From Alcaligenaceae bacterium (GTDB lineage Bacteria; Pseudomonadota; Gammaproteobacteria; Burkholderiales; Burkholderiaceae_B): a stretch of DNA of 64,000 nt. Under the pieces are notes generated by a model that saw nothing but the letters and a program-made list of their open reading frames with translations, was not told where the DNA came from and did no database searches. Made by a program: the position numbers and the translations under genes. The stretch lies in contig JACCER010000004.1 in NCBI GenBank assembly GCA_013416445.1, positions 62,001 through 126,000 of the forward strand. The letters run 5' to 3'. Numbering within the stretch: position 1 is the first letter of the stretch; every line of letters begins with the position of its first letter. Of the stretch, positions 53,805-62,197 are shown piece by piece.

Positions 53805-53976
53805 ATCCAGGCCTCCTGAAAAATAAGCGACTGTACCTAATATAACTGTTTCGGCTGTGCTCATATTCAGGCATTTGGCGTAATCCACAGCGATGCGTTG
53901 CGCCCGGGAATCACAAGCTGAGTTTGGCAAGGTCTGTTATGGTTGAAGAACAAAACAGGAAACAAAGGGAAACTTC

Positions 53977-55677
53977 ATGGACAAGCTTCTTACACGCCAT
54001 ACCGCCTTTTACCTTGTCATTGCAGGCGCCGTTTTCTTTCTAGGCATGGGACTGGCTTCCAGCGCCTGGTGGCTGCTTGCCGCGCTCTTGTTCGCCGCCC
54101 TGACTACGCTGGGTATATTTGATCTGCGCCAAACACGGCACGCCATTCGCCGCAACTATCCCGTCATCGGCAACCTGCGCTTCTTTTTTGAATTCATACG
54201 CCCGGAAATGCGGCAGTATTTCATAGAGGCCGACACCGACGCCTTGCCGTTTTCACGCGCAGAACGGTCACTGGTCTATCAACGCGCCAAGCAAGAAGTC
54301 GACAAGCGGCCCTTTGGCACCCAGCGCGACGTATATCGCCAAGACTACGAATGGATCAACCATTCCATGGCACCCACGCACCCCGCCAGCAGCGACTTTC
54401 GCATCACGATAGGCGGCCCCGACTGCACCCAACCCTACTCTCTGTCGGTACTGAACATTTCCGCCATGAGCTTTGGCGCCCTATCGGGCAACGCCGTGCT
54501 GGCGCTGAACAAAGGCGCCTTAATGGGGAACTTCGCCCACGACACAGGCGAAGGCGGCATAAGCAGCTACCACCTCGAGCATAATGGCGCACTGATCTGG
54601 AATATAGGGTCTGGCTATTTCGGCTGCAACAGCGGCTCTGGTATATTTTCTGAAGCCGCCTTTACACAACGAGCCCGACACGACAGTGTAAAAATGATAG
54701 AAATCAAACTATCCCAGGGTGCCAAGCCCGGTCATGGCGGCATATTGCCCGGTGCCAAAGTCACCCCTGAAATTGCACACGCGCGCGGTGTGCCCGCATG
54801 GCAAGACTGCAACTCGCCCGCCACCCACAGCGCCTTCAGCACACCCATAGAACTCATGCAATTTGTAGCCCGCCTGCGCGAACTGTCCGGCGGCAAGCCG
54901 GTAGGCTTCAAATTATGCATAGGCCATCCCTGGGAATGGTTCGCCATGGCTAAAGCTATGCTGGAAACCGGCATCACCCCCGACTTCATCGTGGTCGACG
55001 GCGCCGAAGGCGGTACCGGGGCTGCTCCCATAGAGTTTGTCGACCACGTGGGCACGCCATTGCGTGAAGCCTTACGCCTGGTGCACAACACGCTGGTCGG
55101 TATAGGACTGCGCGAAAAAATAAAACTAGGCGCATCAGGAAAAATAATCAGCGCTTTCGACATGGCGCGCGTAATGGCCTTGGGCGCAGACTGGTGCAAC
55201 AGCGCCCGCGGCTTCATGTTTTCAATAGGCTGCATACAGGCTCAAGTCTGTCATACCGGGAAATGCCCTACAGGGGTCACCACGCAAGACCCAAAACGGC
55301 AAGCAGCGTTAGTGGTAAGCGATAAATCAGAGCGAGTTGCCGGCTTCCATGACAACACACTAAAAGCATTGTCTGAATTGCTGGGCGCCGCTGGCCTGGA
55401 ACACCCCAGCGAACTACGCCCCCACCATATCGCCAAGCGCATATCCAGCGGGGAAGTACGAGTCCTATCCGCCCTTTTCCCCGACTTGGAAAAAGGCGAA
55501 CTGCTGGAAGGCAAGTTCCGCCAGACCATATTCAGAACCGGCTGGCCCATGGCGCAAGCCGCCTCTTTTACCCCCCTGTACAGCCTTAGCGCTGCCCTGT
55601 CGGGCAACACCCACAGCCCTATACCCGAACATGCCCACCCCGACGGCACAGTTCAAGCCGATACGTTATCGTCATGA
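53977..55677 (+). CDS. FMN-binding glutamate-synthase-family membrane protein
   Basis: A 566-residue protein with an N-terminal membrane anchor (two helices within about 8-50) and a glutamate-synthase-type FMN domain: NISAMSFGALSGNAVLALNK, GAKPGHGGILPGAKVTPEIA, and the cluster segment GCIQAQVCHTGKCPTGV with three cysteines. It lacks the amidotransferase domain, so it is not a complete GOGAT. Relatives occur in many proteobacteria without a proven reaction. The start ATG follows an AGGGAAAC stretch. Confidence 0.9.
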   Translation: MDKLLTRHTAFYLVIAGAVFFLGMGLASSAWWLLAALLFAALTTLGIFDLRQTRHAIRRNYPVIGNLRFFFEFIRPEMRQYFIEADTDALPFSRAERSLVYQRAKQEVDKRPFGTQRDVYRQDYEWINHSMAPTHPASSDFRITIGGPDCTQPYSLSVLNISAMSFGALSGNAVLALNKGALMGNFAHDTGEGGISSYHLEHNGALIWNIGSGYFGCNSGSGIFSEAAFTQRARHDSVKMIEIKLSQGAKPGHGGILPGAKVTPEIAHARGVPAWQDCNSPATHSAFSTPIELMQFVARLRELSGGKPVGFKLCIGHPWEWFAMAKAMLETGITPDFIVVDGAEGGTGAAPIEFVDHVGTPLREALRLVHNTLVGIGLREKIKLGASGKIISAFDMARVMALGADWCNSARGFMFSIGCIQAQVCHTGKCPTGVTTQDPKRQAALVVSDKSERVAGFHDNTLKALSELLGAAGLEHPSELRPHHIAKRISSGEVRVLSALFPDLEKGELLEGKFRQTIFRTGWPMAQAASFTPLYSLSAALSGNTHSPIPEHAHPDGTVQADTLSS

Positions 55678-55749
55678 CCTGATCATCTGAATAGTATGTT
55701 TTTTTCTTGCAATATCTTTTTTTTTGGATTATTGTTAACTCACTGCCCT

Positions 55750-55860
55750 AGTGCAGCTTAGCTACCCTTAAAGGTAGCTCATTCGACACTATCCATTTGT
55801 ATAGTGTCCACTGCCGTAAAGGCAGTAAGGCCCCGCCAAAAGGTGGGGCCTTTGATTTTT
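55750..55860 (+). ncRNA. candidate small structured RNA with four hairpins
   Basis: Consecutive stem-loops: AGCTACC/GGTAGCT (7 bp), GACACTAT/ATAGTGTC (8 bp), ACTGCC/GGCAGT (6 bp), then GGCCCCGCC/GGTGGGGCC followed by a T-rich tail (terminator). No ORF covers it. The order is that of an independent sRNA or a highly structured 3' end of the upstream gene. I do not recognise the family. Confidence 0.45.
55829..55860 (+). terminator. rho-independent terminator
   Basis: GGCCCCGCC-AAAA-GGTGGGGCC followed by TTTGATTTTT. Confidence 0.85.
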
Positions 55861-55942
55861 ATCCTGTGCTAGCCCCTTGTTGGGCAACATTTTCGCAGGG
55901 TCATGCACAAGATAAAAAAACTATGTTATAGTTTCGTGCTTT

Positions 55943-56019
55943 GGCGCATTAGCTCAGTCGGTTAGAGCGACGGAATCATAATCCGCAGGTCCCCTGTTCG
56001 AATCAGGGATGCGCCACCA
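55943..56019 (+). tRNA. tRNA-Met (CAU), probable integration site
   Basis: 77-nt tRNA: acceptor GGCGCAT/ATGCGCC, anticodon stem ACGGA/TCCGC with loop ATCATAA (anticodon CAT), T arm CCCTGTTCGAATCAGGG, encoded CCA. CAT anticodons can also be Ile2 (lysidine-modified); the arm sequences look more like elongator Met. The integrase gene begins 81 bp after it, so its 3' end is the likely attachment site. Confidence 0.93.
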
Positions 56020-56028
56020 GAACACCTA

Positions 56029-56064
56029 AGCCCTTGATTTCATTGAAGAAATTGAGGGCTTTTC
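56029..56064 (+). terminator. terminator of tRNA-Met
   Basis: GCCCTTGATTTC-ATTGAA-GAAATTGAGGGC stem followed by TTTTCTC, 10 bp after the tRNA. Confidence 0.8.
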
Positions 56065-56100
56065 TCATTGGGGTGAGTCATTTGGTGGGTCACTTTCCAA

Positions 56101-57450
56101 ATGAACGTTCTTCCACGGCTCTACAAATCACGCCACGGCGTCTACTACTTCAGGCTCACACAGAATAAGAAGAAGGTGCGTTGGTCGCTGAACACAAAGG
56201 ACTTCTCACGGGCTAAGATTGCTGCATTAGCCTTGAACCTGCAAATTGAAATGACCAGTAAGCCCTTTGACATTGATCAGCTTCGCAAACTTGAAATGGA
56301 ACTTTCACCTACTGGTATCAAATTCTCTGATATCAAACCAGGCGATGAAAGTTTGATTGATAGCCTGCTATCAAAGTTGGGGGTTTCTGCTGAACAGTTA
56401 GCCAACTTCAGTGGTAGCCAGGTGCAGAATCTTATTGCTACTGGCAATCCTAATGTTTCTGGTACGCCTGCACCACAACCAGAACCAAAAGCAATTAAGC
56501 AAAAAAGTGAACTTCTGTCCGAGGTTGCAAAACTCTATTTGAATGAGGCGAAAATAGAGAATGTGCCAAAAACCATTTATGATAAAAACAGGGTCTATGA
56601 AGAGTTCATCCTGTTCTTTTCTGATAAAGATATAAATGAATATACAGCCAATGAAGCTGTGGCTTATAAAAACAGGCTTTTAGCAAATGGTACAGGGGTT
56701 AGTGTCATTAACTCTAAAATGTCCTATTTGCGTATGCTCTTTCTGTATGCCATAAATAACAATCTTTACTTTGCTGAAAATCCGTTTGAAAAAGTAAAGG
56801 TTTCTACTAAATCAAAGATAAAACAAATGACGCGTTCCTATAAGGAATTTAGCGATGATGATTTGAAATCGATCTTTGAAGAGGTGGGCTATAAAGATTT
56901 TATGACAAAATCTGATTACTATTGGCTACCGATTATGGGTCTTTATACAGGTGCCCGATTGGAAGAATTAGCCAGCCTGCGTTTAGAACAAGTTTATGAA
57001 GAGGATGGGATTTGGGTTTTTGATATTGAGCGTGCCAAAAACGCAAATTCAATTAGAAAAGTCCCGCTACATAAAAATTTAGTTCAATCTAAATTCTTGG
57101 ACTATGTGAAGAGTTTGAAAGAGAAAAAGGAAACAATGCTGTTTCCTCATTTGGTAGAAACCAAAAATGGTTACTCTAAAAACACTTCCCGAAAATTTGG
57201 TTTATGGTTAGATAAGATTGGTATTAAAGACGATAGGAAAGTTTTTCACTCGTTCAGGCATACCTTCATCAATCGGCTTACCAATATGGGGGTTCATCCA
57301 GCATTGATAATGTCCATTGTGGGGCACTATGAACAATCAAAAGTTGATTTTTCATCTCCCCACTTCACAAACTATCAGCACCAGAAACCTATGAAGGTAC
57401 TGAAAGAAGTCATTGATCGGCTTGATTTTCCAATTCAGAATTTCTACTGA
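56101..57450 (+). CDS. tyrosine-type site-specific integrase
   Basis: A 449-residue tyrosine recombinase. An N-terminal DUF6538-like segment (PRLYKSRHGVYYFRLTQNKK) and a SAM-like core-binding domain (about 150-255) precede the catalytic domain with TGARLEELASL (first Arg), HSFRHTFINRL (HxxR) and IVGHYEQSK (second His). The nucleophile should be the Tyr in HFTNYQHQKP. It should insert and excise the element at the tRNA-Met. It is the first gene of the AT-rich element and points away from the tRNA. Confidence 0.93.
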   Translation: MNVLPRLYKSRHGVYYFRLTQNKKKVRWSLNTKDFSRAKIAALALNLQIEMTSKPFDIDQLRKLEMELSPTGIKFSDIKPGDESLIDSLLSKLGVSAEQLANFSGSQVQNLIATGNPNVSGTPAPQPEPKAIKQKSELLSEVAKLYLNEAKIENVPKTIYDKNRVYEEFILFFSDKDINEYTANEAVAYKNRLLANGTGVSVINSKMSYLRMLFLYAINNNLYFAENPFEKVKVSTKSKIKQMTRSYKEFSDDDLKSIFEEVGYKDFMTKSDYYWLPIMGLYTGARLEELASLRLEQVYEEDGIWVFDIERAKNANSIRKVPLHKNLVQSKFLDYVKSLKEKKETMLFPHLVETKNGYSKNTSRKFGLWLDKIGIKDDRKVFHSFRHTFINRLTNMGVHPALIMSIVGHYEQSKVDFSSPHFTNYQHQKPMKVLKEVIDRLDFPIQNFY

Positions 57451-57503
57451 TCTTCTTTTGTGCTATTGTTCTGCTGTCAATGTCCACCAACATAGGAAAT
57501 AGA

Positions 57504-57815
57504 ATGGCAACTTATCTTGAATTGAAAGCCCAAGCCGAAAAACTGATGCAACAGGCTGAAGAAGCACGGAAGAAAGAAATTGCAGAAGTTGTTGCTGACA
57601 TTAAGACAAAAATGCAGGAGTATGGAATCACTGCTTCTGATTTGGGCATTGCTGTTTCAGGTAAAAGAGCTTCCAAAAAAGTTGCGCCTTCTACACCTGC
57701 TGTAGTGCGCTACAGGAATGAAAAAGGGGAAACATGGTCTGGTATGGGTCGTCAACCAAAATGGATGAAAGATGCCATTGAAGAAGGTAAGAGCAAAGAA
57801 GATTTTGCTGTGTAG
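57504..57815 (+). CDS. H-NS-family nucleoid protein
   Basis: A 103-residue H-NS-like protein: N-terminal coiled-coil (about 5-45, LKAQAEKLMQQAEEARKKEI) and the C-terminal AT-hook-like DNA-binding motif TWSGMGRQPKWMKDAI. Such proteins bind and silence AT-rich DNA; carried on an AT-rich element it may keep its own genes quiet in a GC-rich host (stealth function, inference). The ATG at 57504 starts the coiled-coil; it is 53 bp after the integrase. Confidence 0.9.
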   Translation: MATYLELKAQAEKLMQQAEEARKKEIAEVVADIKTKMQEYGITASDLGIAVSGKRASKKVAPSTPAVVRYRNEKGETWSGMGRQPKWMKDAIEEGKSKEDFAV

Positions 57816-57906
57816 TAGAAGCCAGTGTGGTGATTGTGTCCTATCAGTTACGTTTAATGCTGATAGGCACGCTACAATAGAGCCATACTGAAATAAGGAT
57901 TTTACG

Positions 57907-58770
57907 ATGCTCGTGGAAAAGCCAAGCATTCAATCTTCCCAAATTGAAGAACTATCAATAGAATTGCCCAATGCAAAAATTATTCTTGGTGACGCTCGAA
58001 AAGTATTAGCGCGAATTCCTTCTAATTCGTTTCGTTGTTGCGTTACATCTCCACCTTATTGGGGATTAAGAGATTATTCTATTGACGGGCAAATTGGTGC
58101 TGAAAACAATGTGGGCGACTTCGTTAAAGATCTTGTGGCGATCTTTCGGGAAGTCAGAAGAACACTTACTGATGATGGCACTTTATGGTTAAATATTGGT
58201 GATTCCTATACCAGTGGTGGTAGAACTTGGCGTGCTCCAGATTCTAAAAACGTCGCCCGAGGAATGTCCTATAGAGCACCAACACCAGAAGGATTAAAAC
58301 CAAAAGATTTAATTGGGGTTCCTTGGCGTGTGGCTTTTGCATTACAAGAAGACGGTTGGTATCTTCGCTCTGATAACATTTGGTATAAGCCAAATTGTCA
58401 ACCTGAATCAGTAAAAGATCGCCCAACAAGAAGTCATGAGTATTTATTTTTGTTAAGCAAATCTGAGAAATATTTCTATGACCATGAGGCAATAAAGGAA
58501 CCTGCTGCTAATGGAAAAACAAGAAATAAAAGAACTGTTTGGCAAGTAAATACTGAACCATTCTCTGGCGCTCATTTTGCTGTTTTTCCACCCTCCTTAG
58601 TTGAGCCTTGTATTTTAGCTGGCTCACAGGAAGGTGATACTGTATTAGATCCATTTTTTGGTTCTGGCACTGTTGGCTTAGTTTGCCAGAAACTGAATCG
58701 TCGTTGTACAGGAATAGAACTTAATCAGGATTATGCAGAAATCGCAAAACAACGACTTGGCATAATTTGA
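57907..58770 (+). CDS. DNA (cytosine-N4)-methyltransferase of a SmaI-like system
   Basis: A 287-residue beta-class methyltransferase. Catalytic motif TSPPYWGLRDY (SPPY, residues about 48-52) comes first, and the SAM-binding motif DPFFGSGTVGLVC near residue 240 comes last; SPPY is typical of N4-cytosine enzymes. It would protect the recognition site of the endonuclease encoded convergently; the two stops directly abut at 58770/58771. M.SmaI is also an N4-cytosine enzyme, consistent with the endonuclease assignment. Confidence 0.9.
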   Translation: MLVEKPSIQSSQIEELSIELPNAKIILGDARKVLARIPSNSFRCCVTSPPYWGLRDYSIDGQIGAENNVGDFVKDLVAIFREVRRTLTDDGTLWLNIGDSYTSGGRTWRAPDSKNVARGMSYRAPTPEGLKPKDLIGVPWRVAFALQEDGWYLRSDNIWYKPNCQPESVKDRPTRSHEYLFLLSKSEKYFYDHEAIKEPAANGKTRNKRTVWQVNTEPFSGAHFAVFPPSLVEPCILAGSQEGDTVLDPFFGSGTVGLVCQKLNRRCTGIELNQDYAEIAKQRLGII

Positions 58771-59523
58771 CTAGAACAACTTATTAACTTCAAAATCCCA
58801 TGTTCCATGAACGATACAATAGGATTTATCAATCTTCTGTATTTGTAGTTTTCTTTCTGTTCCACCATCAAAATAAAGAGAAAACTTAAGTTTTCCGTTT
58901 TCATCATAGACATGGCAGTGTCCGGGCTTTGGGTTCTGCCTACTGTTTTCTGCAACAATACATTCTAAACCAGAAGACTCAAGAAGAAGAGATTTTGGAA
59001 TTTCAACCAATTCATAATGCTTCTTCAAAGGGGAATTGGTTAATGCCCTTAAGGTAAAGATTCTTTCGTAGCTTTCCATATGCTCGAAAAACAAATCTCT
59101 TAAGGTTTCAAAATTCCATTCACCTCTGCCCAACTCCATAAATTTTGAAATATGAATGTGAGTTTCTCTTAAGCCTGCATCGGATTGAGTTTTCAGCGAA
59201 ATAGGAACACCTCTTAATGTCAAGTCGTGTCCACGGTTAGTTCTGCTGGCTGGCTTTTCAGCATCTACTCCACTTCTTATACTGGCATAGATAAAACCAA
59301 ACTCGAATTTCTCCTTTCCAAATGGTGCTTCACTTGTTGCGTGGTGAATCATTAGGACATTGCCAAAGTGCTGCATCCATTCTTCACTTACTATGTCCGA
59401 ATCGGGCAATCTTGAAAATAGGTGTGGTGCATTGAACTGTGCTGTAATCCTATCAACCAGTTCAATTTGACTCTCTTTTAACTGCTCTATAGCCTTGAAT
59501 AGTTGCTCTTTGTCTACCAACAT
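58771..59523 (-). CDS. SmaI-like type II restriction endonuclease
   Basis: A 250-residue protein with a PD-(D/E)xK-like site: GHDLTLRGVPISLKTQSDAG holds D and the LK pair. From memory the sequence follows SmaI over most of its length (SYIHVSKWMELGKGEW-like HIHISKFMELGRGEWNFETL, KFSLYFDGGTERKLQIQKID, then YCIVHGTWDFE). If this is right, the site would be CCCGGG; an alignment would be decisive. Tail-to-tail with the methyltransferase without a gap. It starts at ATG 59523. Confidence 0.83.
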   Translation of the reverse strand: MLVDKEQLFKAIEQLKESQIELVDRITAQFNAPHLFSRLPDSDIVSEEWMQHFGNVLMIHHATSEAPFGKEKFEFGFIYASIRSGVDAEKPASRTNRGHDLTLRGVPISLKTQSDAGLRETHIHISKFMELGRGEWNFETLRDLFFEHMESYERIFTLRALTNSPLKKHYELVEIPKSLLLESSGLECIVAENSRQNPKPGHCHVYDENGKLKFSLYFDGGTERKLQIQKIDKSYCIVHGTWDFEVNKLF

Positions 59524-59683
59524 GGCGGGACCTCAATTTTTGGGCCCCTATATTAACATCTGTAACTAGACAGTACAAATTGAGAGTGGGCACCGAAAAA
59601 GAGTAAGCGAAAGGTTCAAGCAACAAGTAGCATCTACATACAAATTAATTTATGAATTGATAATTAAAGGAAAATTGGTTTGC

Positions 59684-60070
59684 CTATTCAGCCGAGTTAT
59701 ATATTAGACACATTTGCCAAGCAGTCGAGGTCATTTCTGAATATTTTTCTGAGGAAAAATCAAACTCATACTCATTAAATGGTTTCCCGTTTGTGTACCT
59801 GTAGATTATCTTTCCCTTTCTATTAAAGCAGCTAGCTTTTTCTACATAAGCGTCAAAATTAATTTCCTTACCATCTATTTTGTCCGTAAAAGTAACTCTT
59901 GTGGCTATTAACCTTTTTTCCTTATCATCAGTGTATCCTGCTTCTTGAACGAGTGCTTTGTTAATCTCATATCTTAAAACATCGTCTTCTTTTATAACGA
60001 TTCTTTCAGTGTTTGCAAAAGCAAGTTGCGTTGCGATAATCATACAAAATGCTGCTGTGGCTTTTCTCAT
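59684..60070 (-). CDS. exported protein of unknown function, paralog A
   Basis: A 128-residue protein with a signal peptide (residues 1-20, cut after AFA). The mature part is clearly related to the neighbour at 60162: EAGYTDDKEKRLIATRVTF, ASCFNRKGKIIYRYTNGKPF, EYEFDF and WQMCLIYNS. Two cysteines are conserved between them, perhaps as a disulfide. I recognise no family. AAGGAGAG lies before the ATG. Confidence 0.75.
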   Translation of the reverse strand: MRKATAAFCMIIATQLAFANTERIVIKEDDVLRYEINKALVQEAGYTDDKEKRLIATRVTFTDKIDGKEINFDAYVEKASCFNRKGKIIYRYTNGKPFNEYEFDFSSEKYSEMTSTAWQMCLIYNSAE

Positions 60071-60161
60071 ATTCTCTCCTTTGAGTTTTTAATATATTCG
60101 ATAATAAAATGTTAATCTTAGGCCTTGCCTTTTTGGCTCTTTAGTGTTGATCCCTGACAGG

Positions 60162-60620
60162 TTATCGATTTCTTGAGTTAAATATTAAGCACATTCGTCC
60201 AGCGGCTATTGTTTCCGCAGTAAATGTTGTTTGTTCGAAGTCAAACTCAATATCTCTAAATATTTCTCCGTTTCCATATGTATAACTTAAGACTCCCTTT
60301 TTATTAAAGCAATCCTCTTTCTTTATATAAATATTGTAAACCGCCTTGTTGTTATTGGTCCTGTTCTTAAAAATTGCTTCACTGACAATTAGGCTTCTTT
60401 CCTTCTCGCCTCTATATCCCGCTTCTTGAATTAAAGAGTCATTTAATTCAAATACCATATTTTCATTCTCATAAACTATAAAATTTGGTTGGTTTGATCT
60501 GATAGTGCTGGTGAATTGCATAATAATAAACATGGCGAATAAAGATAACCATAGAAAAACGAGAAACTTTTCTCCTGTAGATAGATTTAGCGATGTTACT
60601 TCGTTTCCTTTAGTATTCAT
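60162..60620 (-). CDS. membrane-anchored protein of unknown function, paralog B
   Basis: A 152-residue protein with one N-terminal membrane helix (about residues 18-37). The rest matches paralog A along its length (EAGYRGEKERSLIVSEAIF, EDCFNKKGVLSYTYGNGEIF, DIEFDF, GRMCLIFNS). So one form is exported and the other anchored. Such a tandem pair on a mobile element could be surface exclusion, immunity or adhesion, but nothing proves it. Confidence 0.75.
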   Translation of the reverse strand: MNTKGNEVTSLNLSTGEKFLVFLWLSLFAMFIIMQFTSTIRSNQPNFIVYENENMVFELNDSLIQEAGYRGEKERSLIVSEAIFKNRTNNNKAVYNIYIKKEDCFNKKGVLSYTYGNGEIFRDIEFDFEQTTFTAETIAAGRMCLIFNSRNR

Positions 60621-60860
60621 ACTTGATTTCCCTTTGCTTTATTCTATATAAAGTGATAATTTTTATTTGTCAATCAGAATGCGAATCGCCAATTTTACTC
60701 ACTACCGTTCATTCCTAACGGATCATCTATTTTTTTAGATGTGATTTTCTCTTTTTATTTTTGATGATGCCCTTACGAGATTTGTTTTGCCTGCACCCTA
60801 TAAGGGTAATTATCTGATATACCCCATTAGCCACCAAAGTAGAAAAACACAACTAAGTAG
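60621..60860. other. non-coding stretch behind rep, candidate origin region
   Basis: About 240 bp of AT-rich DNA without a gene. It contains GGGTAATTATCTGATATACC near 60804. In ColE2-type plasmids the origin lies just downstream of rep, which is exactly this place, but I cannot match it to the known origin consensus. Confidence 0.35.
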
Positions 60861-61844
60861 TCAAGCATACAAATTAAATTGCTTTCCTACTTCGTTCCAA
60901 TTCCTTTTTACGCTATCAATAGAGCACTCAGCACGAATAGATACAGACTTTTGAGTTATCGGTGTGCCTTGTGCCTTTAACTCTGTAGCAGCCTGAATAA
61001 TTCTTTCCTTCAATGATTGGCTCCTCACTTTGTGTGAGTAATGCGCTCCCAAAGACTCCTTTTGCTTCTGTGGCATATCTTCAGGAAGTTGCATAATTCC
61101 TTTTCGTCTAAAATCTCCAAATCTGTTACGCCAGGTGTAGCTACTTACAGAAGTTGCAGTGGAAAGTACTTCTTTATGAAGCAATGAACCTTTATCAGAT
61201 CGTGAAATGAATTGGCTGTTGATTTCAAATGCTTGTTCTTCCACTGCTGATATGAAGCCTGCGTGATTATTTAGGTACTTTTTGACTGTGGGGTAAGCCC
61301 AAAAACGAAGATTGTTAAACAGAGTGTTGTTCCTTCCTAAAGCGTCCCACACAAGGTTCTGACGTTTTCTGATGGGTGTTGTATCGATATACTCCTGAAA
61401 GTCCTCAAGGTCATATTCTGCATTGTGGCGTATGGTCTTCCAGAAGGCCGACAACGGGTTCTTTATGAACTTACCTACATAGGCTGGATCTGCACCTGGT
61501 AGCGACCTGGTGAGGCTACAATCCACGTTCTCATAGAACTGCTGTGGTTTCCTTCTTCCACCTTCTGTGTAAATCACTGGTTTCCTCAATTGCCATAAGT
61601 AATGGCAATGGCTGTTCTTTGGATTTACGACAATAAAGGTTGGTGGTGGTAGTCCGTGCTTTTCCCATAAAAAAGCACTTGCTGGCATATCTACGTCAAT
61701 AGCGATGTATTTTTTGTATAGCTGATTGTGTTCAATGTAGGGAAAAGATAATGCTTTATCTTTCTTCCTGTGCTTTGTTCCATTTTCAAAGCTATCTGTG
61801 CATCTTACTTTTTCTGGTAGGCTATCTATAAACTGCTCAATCAT
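60861..61844 (-). CDS. ColE2-type plasmid replication protein
   Basis: A 327-residue replicase-family Rep/primase: residues 60-160 hold NPKNSHCHYLWQL and SLTRSLPGADPAYVGKFIKN of the replicase domain, followed by a PriCT-like helical domain (about 165-225) and a C-terminal helix-turn-helix region. ColE2-type Reps bind the origin and prime leading-strand synthesis. A strong promoter and an apparent antisense RNA lie upstream (see 61903-62052). The gene seems intact, so the integrated element may also replicate when excised. Confidence 0.88.
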   Translation of the reverse strand: MIEQFIDSLPEKVRCTDSFENGTKHRKKDKALSFPYIEHNQLYKKYIAIDVDMPASAFLWEKHGLPPPTFIVVNPKNSHCHYLWQLRKPVIYTEGGRRKPQQFYENVDCSLTRSLPGADPAYVGKFIKNPLSAFWKTIRHNAEYDLEDFQEYIDTTPIRKRQNLVWDALGRNNTLFNNLRFWAYPTVKKYLNNHAGFISAVEEQAFEINSQFISRSDKGSLLHKEVLSTATSVSSYTWRNRFGDFRRKGIMQLPEDMPQKQKESLGAHYSHKVRSQSLKERIIQAATELKAQGTPITQKSVSIRAECSIDSVKRNWNEVGKQFNLYA

Positions 61845-61902
61845 AAAATCTCCAATTTCTAATTATTTTTATTAGATTGAAGATTTTTGAGTTACCAGAC
61901 TA

Positions 61903-61931
61903 TTGACATTTAGATTATTTTGGTTAATAAT
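61903..61931 (+). promoter_or_regulatory. promoter of putative antisense RNA
   Basis: TTGACA at 61903-61908 and AATAAT at 61926-61931 (17 bp spacing; TAATAT at 61928 is also possible) point across the rep leader, opposite to rep. Confidence 0.55.
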
Positions 61932-61939
61932 ATTATCAC

Positions 61940-62012
61940 TTTCTGGTTAAAGGCTTGCGAAATCTTCAACCGTTTTACTAAAAGACTCAATTTCTCGATT
62001 GGGTCTTTTTTC
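61940..62012 (+). ncRNA. putative antisense RNA of the rep leader (RNAI-like)
   Basis: About 70 nt from the promoter above to a terminator hairpin (AGACTCAAT/ATTGGGTCT, then TTTTTT, 61983-62012). It is complementary to the rep mRNA leader, which starts near 62018 on the other strand. ColE2 plasmids control Rep synthesis with just such an antisense RNA. Confidence 0.55.
61983..62012 (+). terminator. terminator of the antisense RNA
   Basis: AGACTCAAT-TTCTCG-ATTGGGTCT followed by TTTTTTC. Confidence 0.7.
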
Positions 62013-62024
62013 TTTTCTGTTTTA

Positions 62025-62052
62025 TTTATAATTGATTTTAGCCAATTGTCAA
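62025..62052 (-). promoter_or_regulatory. promoter of rep
   Basis: On the minus strand TTGACA (62052-62047) and TATAAA (62030-62025) are 16 bp apart. The predicted transcript starts about 62018 and overlaps the antisense RNA. Confidence 0.65.
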
Positions 62053-62068
62053 ATAGCATTGACAATTG
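62043..62068. repeat. 10-bp inverted repeat over the rep promoter
   Basis: CAATTGTCAA-ATAGCA-TTGACAATTG covers the -35 box of the rep promoter, a typical position for a repressor operator. Confidence 0.55.
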
Positions 62069-62134
62069 ATTTGTTTTCTTCTTCCATTTCCAATTGACGA
62101 ATTTTCTTCAAGTAGACCGAATCTAATAAGGAAG

Positions 62135-62157
62135 CCAGCTATAAGCTGGTTTTCTTA
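62135..62157 (+). terminator. weak hairpin with T tail
   Basis: CCAGCT-ATA-AGCTGG followed by TTTTC in the plus direction, between the relaxase gene and the rep promoter. Confidence 0.45.
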
Positions 62158-62176
62158 TTAGGTTTGGAATGGGCTT

Positions 62177-62197
62177 ATTAAGGGCAAGGCCCTTAAT
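62177..62197 (-). terminator. hairpin at the relaxase stop
   Basis: ATTAAGGGC-AAG-GCCCTTAAT overlaps the end of the relaxase gene. A similar hairpin lies at 63807-63823 near the oriT-like region. Confidence 0.45.
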
